Source of the DNA: Bradyrhizobium diazoefficiens
Lineage (GTDB): Bacteria; Pseudomonadota; Alphaproteobacteria; Rhizobiales; Xanthobacteraceae
NCBI RefSeq assembly: GCF_018131015.1
Contig: NZ_JAFCJJ010000006.1
Coordinates: 124,001-188,000 of the forward strand
Reading direction: 5' to 3'
DNA: 64,000 nt
Position numbers and translations under genes: made by a program. The notes under the pieces are model-generated. The model ran no database searches. It saw only the letters and a list, made by a program, of their open reading frames with translations, and was not told the origin of the DNA. Within the stretch, counting starts at the first letter, position 1; each line of letters starts with the position of its first letter. This document shows, in pieces, positions 22,397 through 30,928 of this stretch.

Positions 22397-22867
22397 CTAG
22401 GACGATGACGCAACCGGCCGCTTCGCGGGCGTCCAGCCATACGCCGCGCCAAACCGGTTCCAGACGTTGATCGAGGCGACCGCCGAGGTCAGGTACATCA
22501 GCTCGGTCTCGGAGAATTCACGGGTCGCCTCCGCATAAATCTCGTCGCTGACTCCCTCCGGCAGGAAGGTCAGCGCCTCGGCCCAGGCCAGCGCCGCGCG
22601 CTCGCGCGGCGAGAAGACCGGCGCCTCGCGCCAGACCGCGACCAGGTTGAGCTTGTCGGCGGGCACCCCGATCCGCTCCGAGAACAGGATGTGATGCTGC
22701 ACGCAGAAGGCGCAGCCGTTGATCTGCGAGGCCCGCAGCTTGACGAGCTCGAGGAGCTGCTTGTCGAGGCCTGCCTTGGCCGCCACCTGGCCCAGCGCCA
22801 GCACCAGATCATAGGCATCGGGCGCGAGCCGCTTGAAATCCTCGTACTCGCTGCGGGGGTGCGACAT
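22397..22867 (-). CDS. AhpD-like / carboxymuconolactone decarboxylase family protein
   Basis: The 156-residue, all-helical protein carries the AhpD-type redox motif with Cys52, Cys55 and His59 (GCAFCVQHH). A conserved Glu40 begins the pattern LLELVKLRASQINGC. Such proteins reduce peroxides through the Cys pair, or act as general alkylhydroperoxidase-like enzymes. It lies upstream of the cupin gene and is divergent from a MarR regulator across a 54-base gap that contains two palindromes. This arrangement suggests control by the regulator in response to oxidants or electrophiles. Confidence 0.87.
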   Translation of the reverse strand: MSHPRSEYEDFKRLAPDAYDLVLALGQVAAKAGLDKQLLELVKLRASQINGCAFCVQHHILFSERIGVPADKLNLVAVWREAPVFSPRERAALAWAEALTFLPEGVSDEIYAEATREFSETELMYLTSAVASINVWNRFGAAYGWTPAKRPVASSS

Positions 22868-22882
22868 TGCCGTTCACCTCGT

Positions 22883-22912
22883 CTTATTGTAAGAAGGCTT
22901 ATATCTTATAAG
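22883..22912. promoter_or_regulatory. probable MarR operators in the divergent gap
   Basis: Two palindromes lie between the divergent genes: CTTATTGTAAG (22883-22893) and CTTATATCTTATAAG (22898-22912). They share CTTAT/ATAAG half-sites and overlap the likely promoters of both genes, as expected for autoregulation by a MarR-type repressor. Confidence 0.6.
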
Positions 22913-22921
22913 AGCCCTTAT

Positions 22922-23515
22922 ATGACACGCAAGACCGTCGGCATCACAAGATCGAAAACCACCCGCAAGGCGCCCTCGCCCGCCGGCGACGGTACCGTGC
23001 GTGTCCCCGGCCCGGGTGAGGGCAAGCGCGGTGAGCAAGGCTATCTCGGCTATCTCCTGCGGCAGGCCCACGCAGCGGTCCGGCTTACCATGGAGCGGTC
23101 ACTCGCCGACCTCGGCGTGACCTCGCCGCAATTCGCGGTGCTGACCATGCTGAACGCCTATCCCGGTCTGTCCGGCGCCGACGTCGCCCGCCTCACCTTC
23201 CTGACGCCGCAGACGGTCGGGGTCATCATCCGCAATCTCGAACGTGACGGCGCAATCGAGATGACACCTCATCCGCTCCATGGCCGCATCCAGCAATGGA
23301 CGCTGACACAGCGCGGGGCGAATTTGTTGAAGGCGTGCAGGGAGCGCGTGATCGCGCTGGAGAAGCGCCTTGCGGGCGGCCTCGATGCCAGGGCCGAGGC
23401 AAGCGTTCGCCGCTGGCTCGCCGGCATCGCGACGGAGCTGCAGGGGGATGAGTCGGGGACTGCCCAGGTCCGACGTGGCCCAGGACGTCCTACCCGCCCT
23501 TCAGCACTTTCTTGA
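22922..23515 (+). CDS. MarR family transcriptional regulator
   Basis: The 197-residue regulator has a basic disordered N-terminus (about residues 1-40), then the MarR winged helix-turn-helix (LGVTSPQFAVLTMLNAYPGLSGADVARLTFLTPQTVGVIIRNLERDG, with the wing HPLHGRIQQWTLTQRG). It probably represses the divergent AhpD-like/cupin pair through the palindromes in the gap. ATG 22922 is the first good start; the frame upstream runs into the opposite gene. The C-terminal tail overlaps a small convergent gene by 26 bases. Confidence 0.87.
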   Translation: MTRKTVGITRSKTTRKAPSPAGDGTVRVPGPGEGKRGEQGYLGYLLRQAHAAVRLTMERSLADLGVTSPQFAVLTMLNAYPGLSGADVARLTFLTPQTVGVIIRNLERDGAIEMTPHPLHGRIQQWTLTQRGANLLKACRERVIALEKRLAGGLDARAEASVRRWLAGIATELQGDESGTAQVRRGPGRPTRPSALS

Positions 23516-23741
23516 CTTCGCCGTCGGGCCAGGTCTCGTCCGCCGCGATCACCCGGACCCTGCTTTGATCTGCGGCATTCACCAGCACATGCGAACTCAC
23601 CCGGTCGCGGCTTGGCTCCAGGTGCAGATCGGTTTCAGGTTGCCAGCTCAGTGTGGCCGCGAGATCGCCGGGAAAGATCTGCCATTGCGATCCATCGTCG
23701 AGCTCGACGACATGGCTTTCCGCATGCGCGCGTATCTTCAT
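23490..23741 (-). CDS. hypothetical small protein
   Basis: The 83-residue soluble protein begins with a beta-rich section (HVVELDDGSQWQIFPGD) that recalls small conserved proteins of Bradyrhizobium. No function is known. A good ribosome-binding site, AGGTGGA, precedes ATG 23741. Its 3' end overlaps the end of the convergent MarR gene by 26 bases. The upstream gap to the next minus-strand gene is 74 bases, so it could be co-transcribed with it. Confidence 0.6.
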   Translation of the reverse strand: MKIRAHAESHVVELDDGSQWQIFPGDLAATLSWQPETDLHLEPSRDRVSSHVLVNAADQSRVRVIAADETWPDGEVKKVLKGG

Positions 23742-23815
23742 TCCACCTCGGATGGTCGATCAACGGACTCGTGCGCAAAGCGGGCCCCGACGCTACCCGC
23801 CGGGGCCCTGTTCCG

Positions 23816-24070
23816 TCAGTCGTTGTCGTGATGAATCACGGTCTTGCTGCGGTTGCCGAATTCATCTTCCTTCTTGATCACGGTGGTGCGGTCCGCGGGC
23901 GCGCGCTCCTTGATGACCGTGGTGCGGTCACGATCGCGGTCACGATATTCGTGAGACTGGCCGACCGTCACGCCCGCGCCGACGGGGCCGACATGAACGC
24001 CGACTTCATCGGCGAACGCAGGGGCGGCGATCGCGGTGACCATGGCGGCGGCAAACAGATATTTCCTCAT
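23816..24070 (-). CDS. small secreted protein
   Basis: The 84-residue product has a clean signal peptide (YLFAAAMVTAIAAPAFA). A charged mature part of about 63 residues follows: a glycine/valine start (GVHVGPVGAGVTVG) and two RTTVIK repeats separated by Arg/Asp-rich sequence. The basic/acidic pattern suggests a soluble periplasmic protein. ATG 24070 follows GAGGAGG at good spacing. The gene is divergent from the transglycosylase. No family was recognised. Confidence 0.65.
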   Translation of the reverse strand: MRKYLFAAAMVTAIAAPAFADEVGVHVGPVGAGVTVGQSHEYRDRDRDRTTVIKERAPADRTTVIKKEDEFGNRSKTVIHHDND

Positions 24071-24195
24071 CTTGTCCTCCTCGATGTTGTGCTGAGGGGA
24101 ATGCAGGACTGCGACATTTTGTTCCGCGGGAACAGCCATTCCGGCCGTTCCAGGAACCCGCTCACAGACACCATGTTTCCCGCTACAATGCATCT

Positions 24196-25425
24196 ATGAA
24201 ACAAGCTGATTCCTCGCCCAATCGCATCCGCCGCACCCTGCTGAAATCAGCGCTCGGCGCCGCCGCTCTGCTCGGCTCCGCCAGACACGTCCTCGCCGCG
24301 CCGCCGGGCTTCGACGAATGGCGCGAGAGCTTTCGTGCGCGCGCGATGGCGAAGGGCATTTCGGCCGCGACCTGGCAGCGCGCGATGGCGCGCGTCGAGC
24401 CGGACATGAGCGTGTTCAAGCAGATGCGCAGCCAGCCCGAATTCCACGAGCAGGTCTGGCAATACATCAACCGCCGCGTCTCCGACTGGCGCATCATCAA
24501 CGGCAAGATCGCGCTGAAGAACAACGAGGCGCTGCTCGCGCGGATCGAGCGCGACTTCGGCGTCGAGCGCGGCACGCTGCTGGCGCTGTGGGGCGTCGAG
24601 TCCGCCTATGGCGATCCGCTGGTGCAGCAGAACCACATGACGCCGGTGTTTCCCTCGCTGGCCGCGCTCGCCTGGAACGAGCCGCGCCGCAAGGCCTATT
24701 GGGAGACCGAGCTGATCAACGCGCTGCGCATCGTCGACAAGGGCTGGAGCACGCCGGAGGAGATGCGGGGATCCTGGGCCGGCGCGATGGGCCATTCGCA
24801 ATGGATGCCGGAGGTCTGGCTTAATGTCGGCATCGACTATGACGGCGACGGCCGGGTCTCGCCCTTCGGCAAGCCGGACGACGCGCTGGGGTCGACCGCG
24901 AAATATCTGGTCAATCGCGGCAAATGGCACCGCGGCGAGCACTGGGGTTACGAGGTGCGCGGAGCCGGCAACGCCAGCGGCAGCCGCACCTATGCGGCGT
25001 GGCAGGCGGCCGGCGTCACCCGCGCCGACGGCCAGCCGTTTCCGCAACCGAATGCATCCGCGCAGCTCTGGACGCCGGTCGCGGGCGGGCCGACGTTCCT
25101 GCTGGGGCCGAATTTCTACTCGGTCAAGAGCTACAATCCCTCGATGAACTATGCGCTGGCGATCTGCCATCTCGGCGATCGCTGCCTCGGCGCACCGCCC
25201 TTCATCCAGCCCTTCCCCGGCTCGGAGCGCGCACTCACGCTCGCCGAGGTGCAGGAGATGCAGACGCGCCTGACCAAGGCCGGGTTCGACACCGGCGGCA
25301 CCGACGGCCGCGTCGGCAACGACACCATGAAGGCGGTCAAGGATTTCCAGCAGCGCGCCGGGATCGCGCCCGCCGATGGCTATGGCGGGCTCAAGGTGCT
25401 GGCGAAGCTGCGGCAGGGGTCGTAG
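24196..25425 (+). CDS. lytic murein transglycosylase (MltB-like, SLT_2) with peptidoglycan-binding domain
   Basis: It would cleave the MurNAc-GlcNAc bond of peptidoglycan in the periplasm, forming 1,6-anhydro ends. The 409 residues start with a twin-arginine-type signal (RRTLLKSALG, residues 12-21). An MltB-type catalytic domain follows, with the general acid Glu135 in WGVESAYG and the conserved GSWAGAMGHSQWMP. The C-terminal domain from about residue 345 resembles PG_binding_1 (VQEMQTRLTKAGFDTGGTDG). No lipobox is seen, so it is probably soluble. Whether the RR signal is truly Tat-dependent is uncertain. Confidence 0.9.
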   Translation: MKQADSSPNRIRRTLLKSALGAAALLGSARHVLAAPPGFDEWRESFRARAMAKGISAATWQRAMARVEPDMSVFKQMRSQPEFHEQVWQYINRRVSDWRIINGKIALKNNEALLARIERDFGVERGTLLALWGVESAYGDPLVQQNHMTPVFPSLAALAWNEPRRKAYWETELINALRIVDKGWSTPEEMRGSWAGAMGHSQWMPEVWLNVGIDYDGDGRVSPFGKPDDALGSTAKYLVNRGKWHRGEHWGYEVRGAGNASGSRTYAAWQAAGVTRADGQPFPQPNASAQLWTPVAGGPTFLLGPNFYSVKSYNPSMNYALAICHLGDRCLGAPPFIQPFPGSERALTLAEVQEMQTRLTKAGFDTGGTDGRVGNDTMKAVKDFQQRAGIAPADGYGGLKVLAKLRQGS

Positions 25426-25431
25426 GCGCGT

Positions 25432-26223
25432 TCAGTGCCGGTATTGCGGCTCCTCCGCGTCGAGCTGGCGCCGGATCGCGGCGAGATGCAGCCGCGCGGA
25501 TTCGGAATCGCCCTGGCGCATCTGCCGGTAGGTTTCGGCCGCGATGGCGGGATCGACCGGCAGCACCTTGCGCCCGGTCGACATCGCCAGCACCTGCACC
25601 TCGGCGGCCCGCTCGAGGTAATAGAGATCGTCCCAGGCTTCCGCGATGGTCGGGGCCAGCACCATGACGCCGTGATGCTTCATAAAGACGATGTCGGCAT
25701 CGCCCACGGCGGAGGCGATGCGCGCGCCCTCGCGGCTGTCGAGCGCGAGGCCATTGTAGTCGCGGTCCACCGCGGTGCGGCCGTAGAATTTCAGCGCGGT
25801 CTGGCCGGCCCAGATCAGGGGCTCGCCCTCGGTCATCGACAGCGCCGTGGCGTAGGGCATGTGAGTGTGGAAGGCGACCTTCGCGCGCGGCAGGCGCTTG
25901 TGCATCTCGGCATGGATGTAGAACGCGGTCGCCTCCGGTACGCCTTCGCCGTCGAGCACGTTGCCGTGGAAGTCGCAGATCAGCAGCTTTGAGGCGGTCA
26001 GCTCGCGGAAGGCGTAGCCATAGGGATTGACGAGGAAGAGATCATCATGACCGGGCACCACGGCCGAGAAATGGTTGCAGATGCCCTCCTCAAAGCCGTT
26101 GCGCGCCGCCATGCGGAAGCAGGCGGCGAGGTCCTCGCGCGCGGTGCGGATCGCGTCGGTGGCGAGGTCCGGCCGGTTCGAGCGATCGGCAATGGGTGCG
26201 GGAGCGTGAAGGCTGTGCGCCAT
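25432..26223 (-). CDS. class II aldolase/adducin family protein
   Basis: The 263-residue protein matches the zinc-dependent class II aldolase fold. CNHFSAVVPG (near residue 49), HTHMPYATALS (about residues 119-129) and KHHGVMV near 182 hold the metal-binding histidines and other conserved residues. Family members cleave sugar phosphates, but many are of unknown substrate. The gene lies 107 bases after the stop of an SDR gene on the same strand. Aldolase/SDR pairs occur in sugar-acid or aromatic side-chain catabolism, so a joint role is possible but unproved. Confidence 0.83.
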   Translation of the reverse strand: MAHSLHAPAPIADRSNRPDLATDAIRTAREDLAACFRMAARNGFEEGICNHFSAVVPGHDDLFLVNPYGYAFRELTASKLLICDFHGNVLDGEGVPEATAFYIHAEMHKRLPRAKVAFHTHMPYATALSMTEGEPLIWAGQTALKFYGRTAVDRDYNGLALDSREGARIASAVGDADIVFMKHHGVMVLAPTIAEAWDDLYYLERAAEVQVLAMSTGRKVLPVDPAIAAETYRQMRQGDSESARLHLAAIRRQLDAEEPQYRH

Positions 26224-26330
26224 GGCGAGGACACCTCTGTCGGTCGGGAGCTGTCCGCGTTGTACAGGGGCTGCGCTCTTGCGTCAGCCCCTGCCAGGCG
26301 CGACCCTGCCCTTCGCGGGTACCGCGCGGC

Positions 26331-27140
26331 CTATTGTCGCCGCGGCACGGCGCCGGCGTTCATGCCGCCGTCGATGACGAGCTCGCTGCCGGTGACATAG
26401 CGCGAGGCGTCGGAGGCGAGATACAGCACGCCCGAAGCAATCTCCGCGGCCTGGCCGGCGCGGCCGAGCGGCGTTGCGATCCTGGCGCGCTCCTCGGGAT
26501 CGATCGGCGCGTTCTGGCCGGCGCCGGTCGCGCCGGTCGGGATCTTGCCCCAGATCGGGGTGTCGATGATGCCGGGATGGACGGAGTTGACGCGGATGCC
26601 GTCGCCCGCCGCCGCACACTCCATCGCGATCGATTTGGCGAACAACCGCACGCCGCCCTTGGTCGCCGAATAGGCCGACAGCCCGGGCGCGCCGCGCAGG
26701 CCCGCGAGCGAGGACATCATGACGATCGAGCCGCCGCCATGCTTGCGCATCAAGGGCAGGCAATGCTTGACCGAAAGAAACACGCCGTCGAGATTGATCG
26801 CATTCTGCTTGCGCCAGTCACCAAGCGTCATCTCGGTGATCGAGGGCACGGCAATGCCGATGCCGGCATTGGCGACGAGCGTATCGAGCCGGCCGTAGCG
26901 CTTCGCAATCTCGGCGACGACCTCGATCCAGCGCTCTTCGCTGGTGACGTCCTGCTCCAGGAAGATCGCCTTGCCCCCGGCCTTGGTCACGCGTCTGACC
27001 AGATCGGGACCGCGCAGCTCGTCGATGTCGGTGGCGATCACGGTCGCGCCTTCGCGCGCGAACAGCTCGACGATCGCTTCGCCAATGCCCGAAGCGCCGC
27101 CCGTGACCAGCGCGACCTTGCCCTCAACCTGCCCTGCCAT
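26331..27140 (-). CDS. short-chain dehydrogenase/reductase (SDR)
   Basis: A classical SDR of 269 residues has the cofactor-binding TGGASGIG at about residues 13-20, NAG near 92-94, the catalytic Ser about 144, and the active-site YSATK around residues 157-161. ATDIDEL after the second strand suggests NAD preference. It would oxidise or reduce an alcohol in the cytoplasm; the substrate is unknown. ATG 27140 behind GGGAGTGAGC is preferred over GTG 27146. The class II aldolase gene is next on the strand. Confidence 0.87.
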   Translation of the reverse strand: MAGQVEGKVALVTGGASGIGEAIVELFAREGATVIATDIDELRGPDLVRRVTKAGGKAIFLEQDVTSEERWIEVVAEIAKRYGRLDTLVANAGIGIAVPSITEMTLGDWRKQNAINLDGVFLSVKHCLPLMRKHGGGSIVMMSSLAGLRGAPGLSAYSATKGGVRLFAKSIAMECAAAGDGIRVNSVHPGIIDTPIWGKIPTGATGAGQNAPIDPEERARIATPLGRAGQAAEIASGVLYLASDASRYVTGSELVIDGGMNAGAVPRRQ

Positions 27141-27178
27141 GCTCACTCCCTTTTTTGTTGTTGGAGACCTCTGTCCAA

Positions 27179-29020
27179 TTATCTAATCACGGATGGCCCC
27201 TGGTCCGGTAGCGCGACGTCGATGACGCGGAACTGCACGCGCTCGACGCCCTGGTAGCGATCGACCGACAATGACCCCGCGACATGCAATTGCTGGCCGC
27301 GATTGGCGACCAGCGCGTTGCCGAGCTTCTGGCCGACCGAGCGGAACGCGATGCCGTTGAGAATAGTGCCGTCGCCGGATTTGAATCGCAGCCGCAAATG
27401 CGCCTGCCCGACCTCGTCGGCAAAGACGAGCTGGTGCGCCGGCAGCGCCAGCACCGGCTCCGGATTGCCGCTGCCGAAGGGACCGGCGCGGTTCAGCGTC
27501 GCGGCGAGCTCCGTCGTCACCGCGCGCGCGGACACCGCGCCGTCGATATAGAGCTCGTTGACATGGCGCGCCTCGGCGACGTCGCGCGCCAGCGCATTCT
27601 CGAGATAGGCGCGGAATTCGGCGAGCTTCTCCTTTCGCAGCGTCACGCCCGCGGCCATGGCGTGGCCGCCGCCCTTGAGCAGGACGCCGTCGACCACCGC
27701 CTGCCGTACCGCCTTGCCGAGATCGACGCCGGCGATCGAGCGACCGGAGCCGGTGCCGATGCCGCCGGGCTCGAGCGCGATCGCGAATGCGGGCCGCGAG
27801 AATTTTTCCTTCAGGCGGGCGGCGACGAGGCCGACCACGCCGGGGTGCCAGCCTTCGGACGCCGTGACGATCACGCCGAGCTTGTCCTCGAGCCCGATCG
27901 AGGCCAGCGCCTCGGCCTCGGCCTGTACTTCCGCCGCCTGCTCGATGACGCGGCGCTCGCTGTTGAGGCGGTCGAGCTCGGCCGCGATCCGCGCCGCCTC
28001 GACGCTGTCGCTTTCCAGCAGCAGCCGCACGCCGAGATCGGCGCGGCCGATGCGGCCGCCGGCATTGACACGCGGCCCCAGCATGAAGCCGAGATGCCAG
28101 GCCTCCGGCGGGCCGTTGAGCCGCGCCACGTCCATCAGCGCGGTGTGCCCGACATGGTCGCGCCGCCGCATCGCGATCAGCCCCTTGGCGACGAAGGCGC
28201 GGTTGAGCCCGATCAGCGGCGCGACGTCGGCGACGGTGCCGAGCGCGACGTGATGCAGCATGCCGAGCAGATCCGGCTCCGGCATTTCAGCCGTCCAGAA
28301 ACCGCGCTGGCGCAGCTCGCGATTGACCGCGACCAGCGTCACCAGCACGAGCCCGACGGCGGCGAGATGGCCGAGGCCGGAGAGATCGTCGGGGCGGTTC
28401 GGATTGACCAGCGCGTCGACCTCGGGCAGGTCGAGGCCGCACTGGTGATGATCGATCACGACCACGGACAACCCGAGGCGCTTGGCCTCGGCCAGCGGCT
28501 CGATGCTGGTGGTGCCGCAATCGACGGTGACGAGCAGCGTCGCGCCCTTCGCGGCGAGCGCACGCACCGCCTCGACGTTCGGGCCGTAGCCCTCGAAAAT
28601 ACGGTCGGGAATGTGGATCAGCGGATCGAGGCCGCAATGGCGCAGGTGCCAGGCCAGCAGCGCCGCCGAGGTCGCGCCGTCGACGTCGTAGTCGCCGAAG
28701 ATGGCGACCTTCTCGCCCTTCACGGCAGCGTCCGCGATCCGCTTTGCGGCGGCCTCCATCTCCGTCACCGTGAACGGATCGGGCAGCAGTTTGCGGATGG
28801 TCGGATCGAGGAAGTCGGCGACTGCATCGATCTCGACGCCACGCCCCGCCAGCACCCGGGCCAAAAGCTCCGGCAATTGATGCTGCTGCACGATGGCAAG
28901 CGCCTTGGCGGCCCCCCGCGCGTCCAGCCGGTCGCGCCAGAGCTTGTCGGTGAGCGAGTGCGCGACACCCAGGAACGCCTGGGGCGCCTCGACAGGGAGA
29001 GCGGATGCGGGAGGAGCCAT
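27179..29020 (-). CDS. recJ: single-stranded-DNA-specific exonuclease RecJ
   Basis: RecJ degrades single-stranded DNA 5' to 3' in recombination and mismatch repair. The 613 residues contain the DHH-family motifs: GDYDVDG (Asp110, Asp112, Asp114), the DHH signature at Asp190-His191-His192, and SRDG-like NAGGRIGRADLG. The DHHA1 domain includes GGGHAMAAGV, and an OB-like C-terminus follows. ATG 29020 was chosen; an upstream in-frame codon would add unrelated sequence. In many Rhizobiales recJ follows glpX, but here the two are about 15 kb apart. Confidence 0.95.
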   Translation of the reverse strand: MAPPASALPVEAPQAFLGVAHSLTDKLWRDRLDARGAAKALAIVQQHQLPELLARVLAGRGVEIDAVADFLDPTIRKLLPDPFTVTEMEAAAKRIADAAVKGEKVAIFGDYDVDGATSAALLAWHLRHCGLDPLIHIPDRIFEGYGPNVEAVRALAAKGATLLVTVDCGTTSIEPLAEAKRLGLSVVVIDHHQCGLDLPEVDALVNPNRPDDLSGLGHLAAVGLVLVTLVAVNRELRQRGFWTAEMPEPDLLGMLHHVALGTVADVAPLIGLNRAFVAKGLIAMRRRDHVGHTALMDVARLNGPPEAWHLGFMLGPRVNAGGRIGRADLGVRLLLESDSVEAARIAAELDRLNSERRVIEQAAEVQAEAEALASIGLEDKLGVIVTASEGWHPGVVGLVAARLKEKFSRPAFAIALEPGGIGTGSGRSIAGVDLGKAVRQAVVDGVLLKGGGHAMAAGVTLRKEKLAEFRAYLENALARDVAEARHVNELYIDGAVSARAVTTELAATLNRAGPFGSGNPEPVLALPAHQLVFADEVGQAHLRLRFKSGDGTILNGIAFRSVGQKLGNALVANRGQQLHVAGSLSVDRYQGVERVQFRVIDVALPDQGPSVIR

Positions 29021-29214
29021 ATTGCGTTCAGTCCGTACGACGAGGTTAGCACATTGGGCAATTGCCCGATGCCTCGGCCGGGCGGTTTTGCACAACGCAG
29101 CCAACGCCGAATTCCCCCTGCCCTGCACAGCACCTCCTGAAAAGCCTCTCATTTCGGCCTTCTGAAACGCGTTGCTGTCCCGCAGCTCCATCGCTCGATA
29201 TCAGCAGAGGCGTC

Positions 29215-30699
29215 GTGCAGGCCGGGTCGTTGAACGCCAGCGTCGCAAGGGTCGCAGCCGCGCGGTTCGCCGCACCGTTCTGGGTCGCGCTCGGCCTTAA
29301 CGTCATTGCGCGTGGCCAGGCCCTGTTTGCGCCGATGTATTCCATCGACACCTACGACGTCGCCCGGAAGTCGTTCAGCGGCGAGATCGCCTATTCGCTC
29401 GGTGACGGCCGCTTCGTTCGCGCCGCGCTGTGGTGGTTGCAGGCGCAGGTCGGGTTCCTGCCGATTGAATCGATGTGCGCATCGATGTGCCTGTCGATAC
29501 CGTTGTTCATCATCTCTGGGTTCATCTTCGCGGCCGCGATCATCGATGACGTCAGGCAGCACGAGGCATTCGCCTTTGCGGCGCTGTTCACCCTGCATCC
29601 GTTCGCGACCGAATATTTCTACTACGGCGAGGTCACCTTCGCGACGGTCCTGGCGGTGTTCTTCGCGGCAGTGGCTGTATGGAGTGCCTATCGTGCGCCG
29701 CCATCATGGCTCTGGCGTTCTGCAAGTGTCGGAGCCGTCGTCCTTGCACTGGGGAACTATCAGGTCGTGATCGCCCACATGGCGGCAGGGAGCCTGCTTG
29801 TCCTGGTGGCCGACCTCGCCGGTTGCCACGGTGCCTCGCAGTCCGATCTTTCCGCTCTGCTCGGCCGTTTCCTGCGCCGCTCGTCCGTCCTGCTGGCTGG
29901 ATTCGCCGTTTACGTACTGTGCCTGCTTTCGACCGGCCATCTATTTCCTGCGGTTGCCGCGGGGAGAGCGTTTCGTTCCAGCTCGCCGGAGTTCCTGCAG
30001 AAGCTTCACACGCTCGGCGACGCGACGCGGTTGTCCCTTCTTCCACCGCAGGGCATCATCCCGACGACGATGTCGATTGTGACAGTTCTTGCGATTATGC
30101 TCAGCATCTTCCTGCTGCTGCGAATGACCTTGCAACGGCGGGACATTCTCGCGGCGCTCGTTGCGGCGCTGACCGTCATGGTTGCCCTTGCGTGCGCTGC
30201 GATCGCTCCACTCATGGGTGATGTCGCCTGGTTGGCACCGAGACTGCTGTCGCCCGTCGCACTGTGCATTGCGGCGCTCGGCGTGATCGGCTTTCGATCT
30301 TCATTCGCCCGACTGCACCCTTGTCTGGTTGTCGCATTCGCCATCATCATCACGGGCTACGTTGGTGCCGACGCCTCGATCCTGTTTGACCAGCGGCGCA
30401 TGAATCTGTGGGACCATCAGGAAGCAAGCCGCATCATCGCGCGGCTTGAAGCCGATCCCGCCTTTGGCGAGGTGACGTCGCTGGCTGTCGTCGGCCGTCG
30501 AAAGACGCATCCTCTCGCGCTTGGGACATCATCCGTCGACATGAACACATCCGGGCTCGGTTCGCCGTGGTCCAAGCTCGGGCTGTTCGAGCAGGCGACC
30601 GGCCACAGCTTCGCCTCACCCACGGACGCGCAATGGCAAGCCGCGATTGACTATTGTGACGTGGGACGGTCTGGCCGCTGCCAGGCTCGGTCGGGCTGA
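29215..30699 (+). CDS. GtrII-like glucosyltransferase family membrane protein
   Basis: The roughly 494-residue protein has about nine membrane helices, and the N-terminal part includes a periplasmic-side motif (DTYDVARKSF...GRFVRAALWWLQ). This resembles the GtrII/Glucos_trans_II family, which moves glucose from a lipid carrier onto O-antigen. The C-terminal part (from about residue 380) is soluble. No lipid-carrier flippase or GtrB is nearby, so the substrate is unclear. The start is uncertain: GTG 29215 has AGAGG close by, while a longer frame from 29062 runs through sequence unlike a protein. Confidence 0.62.
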   Translation: MQAGSLNASVARVAAARFAAPFWVALGLNVIARGQALFAPMYSIDTYDVARKSFSGEIAYSLGDGRFVRAALWWLQAQVGFLPIESMCASMCLSIPLFIISGFIFAAAIIDDVRQHEAFAFAALFTLHPFATEYFYYGEVTFATVLAVFFAAVAVWSAYRAPPSWLWRSASVGAVVLALGNYQVVIAHMAAGSLLVLVADLAGCHGASQSDLSALLGRFLRRSSVLLAGFAVYVLCLLSTGHLFPAVAAGRAFRSSSPEFLQKLHTLGDATRLSLLPPQGIIPTTMSIVTVLAIMLSIFLLLRMTLQRRDILAALVAALTVMVALACAAIAPLMGDVAWLAPRLLSPVALCIAALGVIGFRSSFARLHPCLVVAFAIIITGYVGADASILFDQRRMNLWDHQEASRIIARLEADPAFGEVTSLAVVGRRKTHPLALGTSSVDMNTSGLGSPWSKLGLFEQATGHSFASPTDAQWQAAIDYCDVGRSGRCQARSG

Positions 30700-30928
30700 T
30701 CCATGAGCTTGCCGTTGTCTGCCTTCCACAGCGCTGAGGTCCTCAGTCCAGAGCACGGAGCGGTGGATTGCCGCTTTAACGCGCGAGCTGACCATTATTT
30801 GGGCAGTCCGCCGGACAGCAAATTAAGCGGGCGTTAGGCGGAATCCTCGAAAAAGAATCGTATTGGATCTGTGATTGGTGGTTCCGGGTTCGTTGCAGAT
30901 CAGGCCTCATTGCCAAGGGAATTTTCGG

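Noticed and set aside
27284..29140. Long open frame on the plus strand opposite recJ
   Set aside because: It mirrors the recJ coding strand of a high-GC genome, lacks a ribosome-binding site, and reads as Arg/Asp/Gly-rich nonsense without domains.
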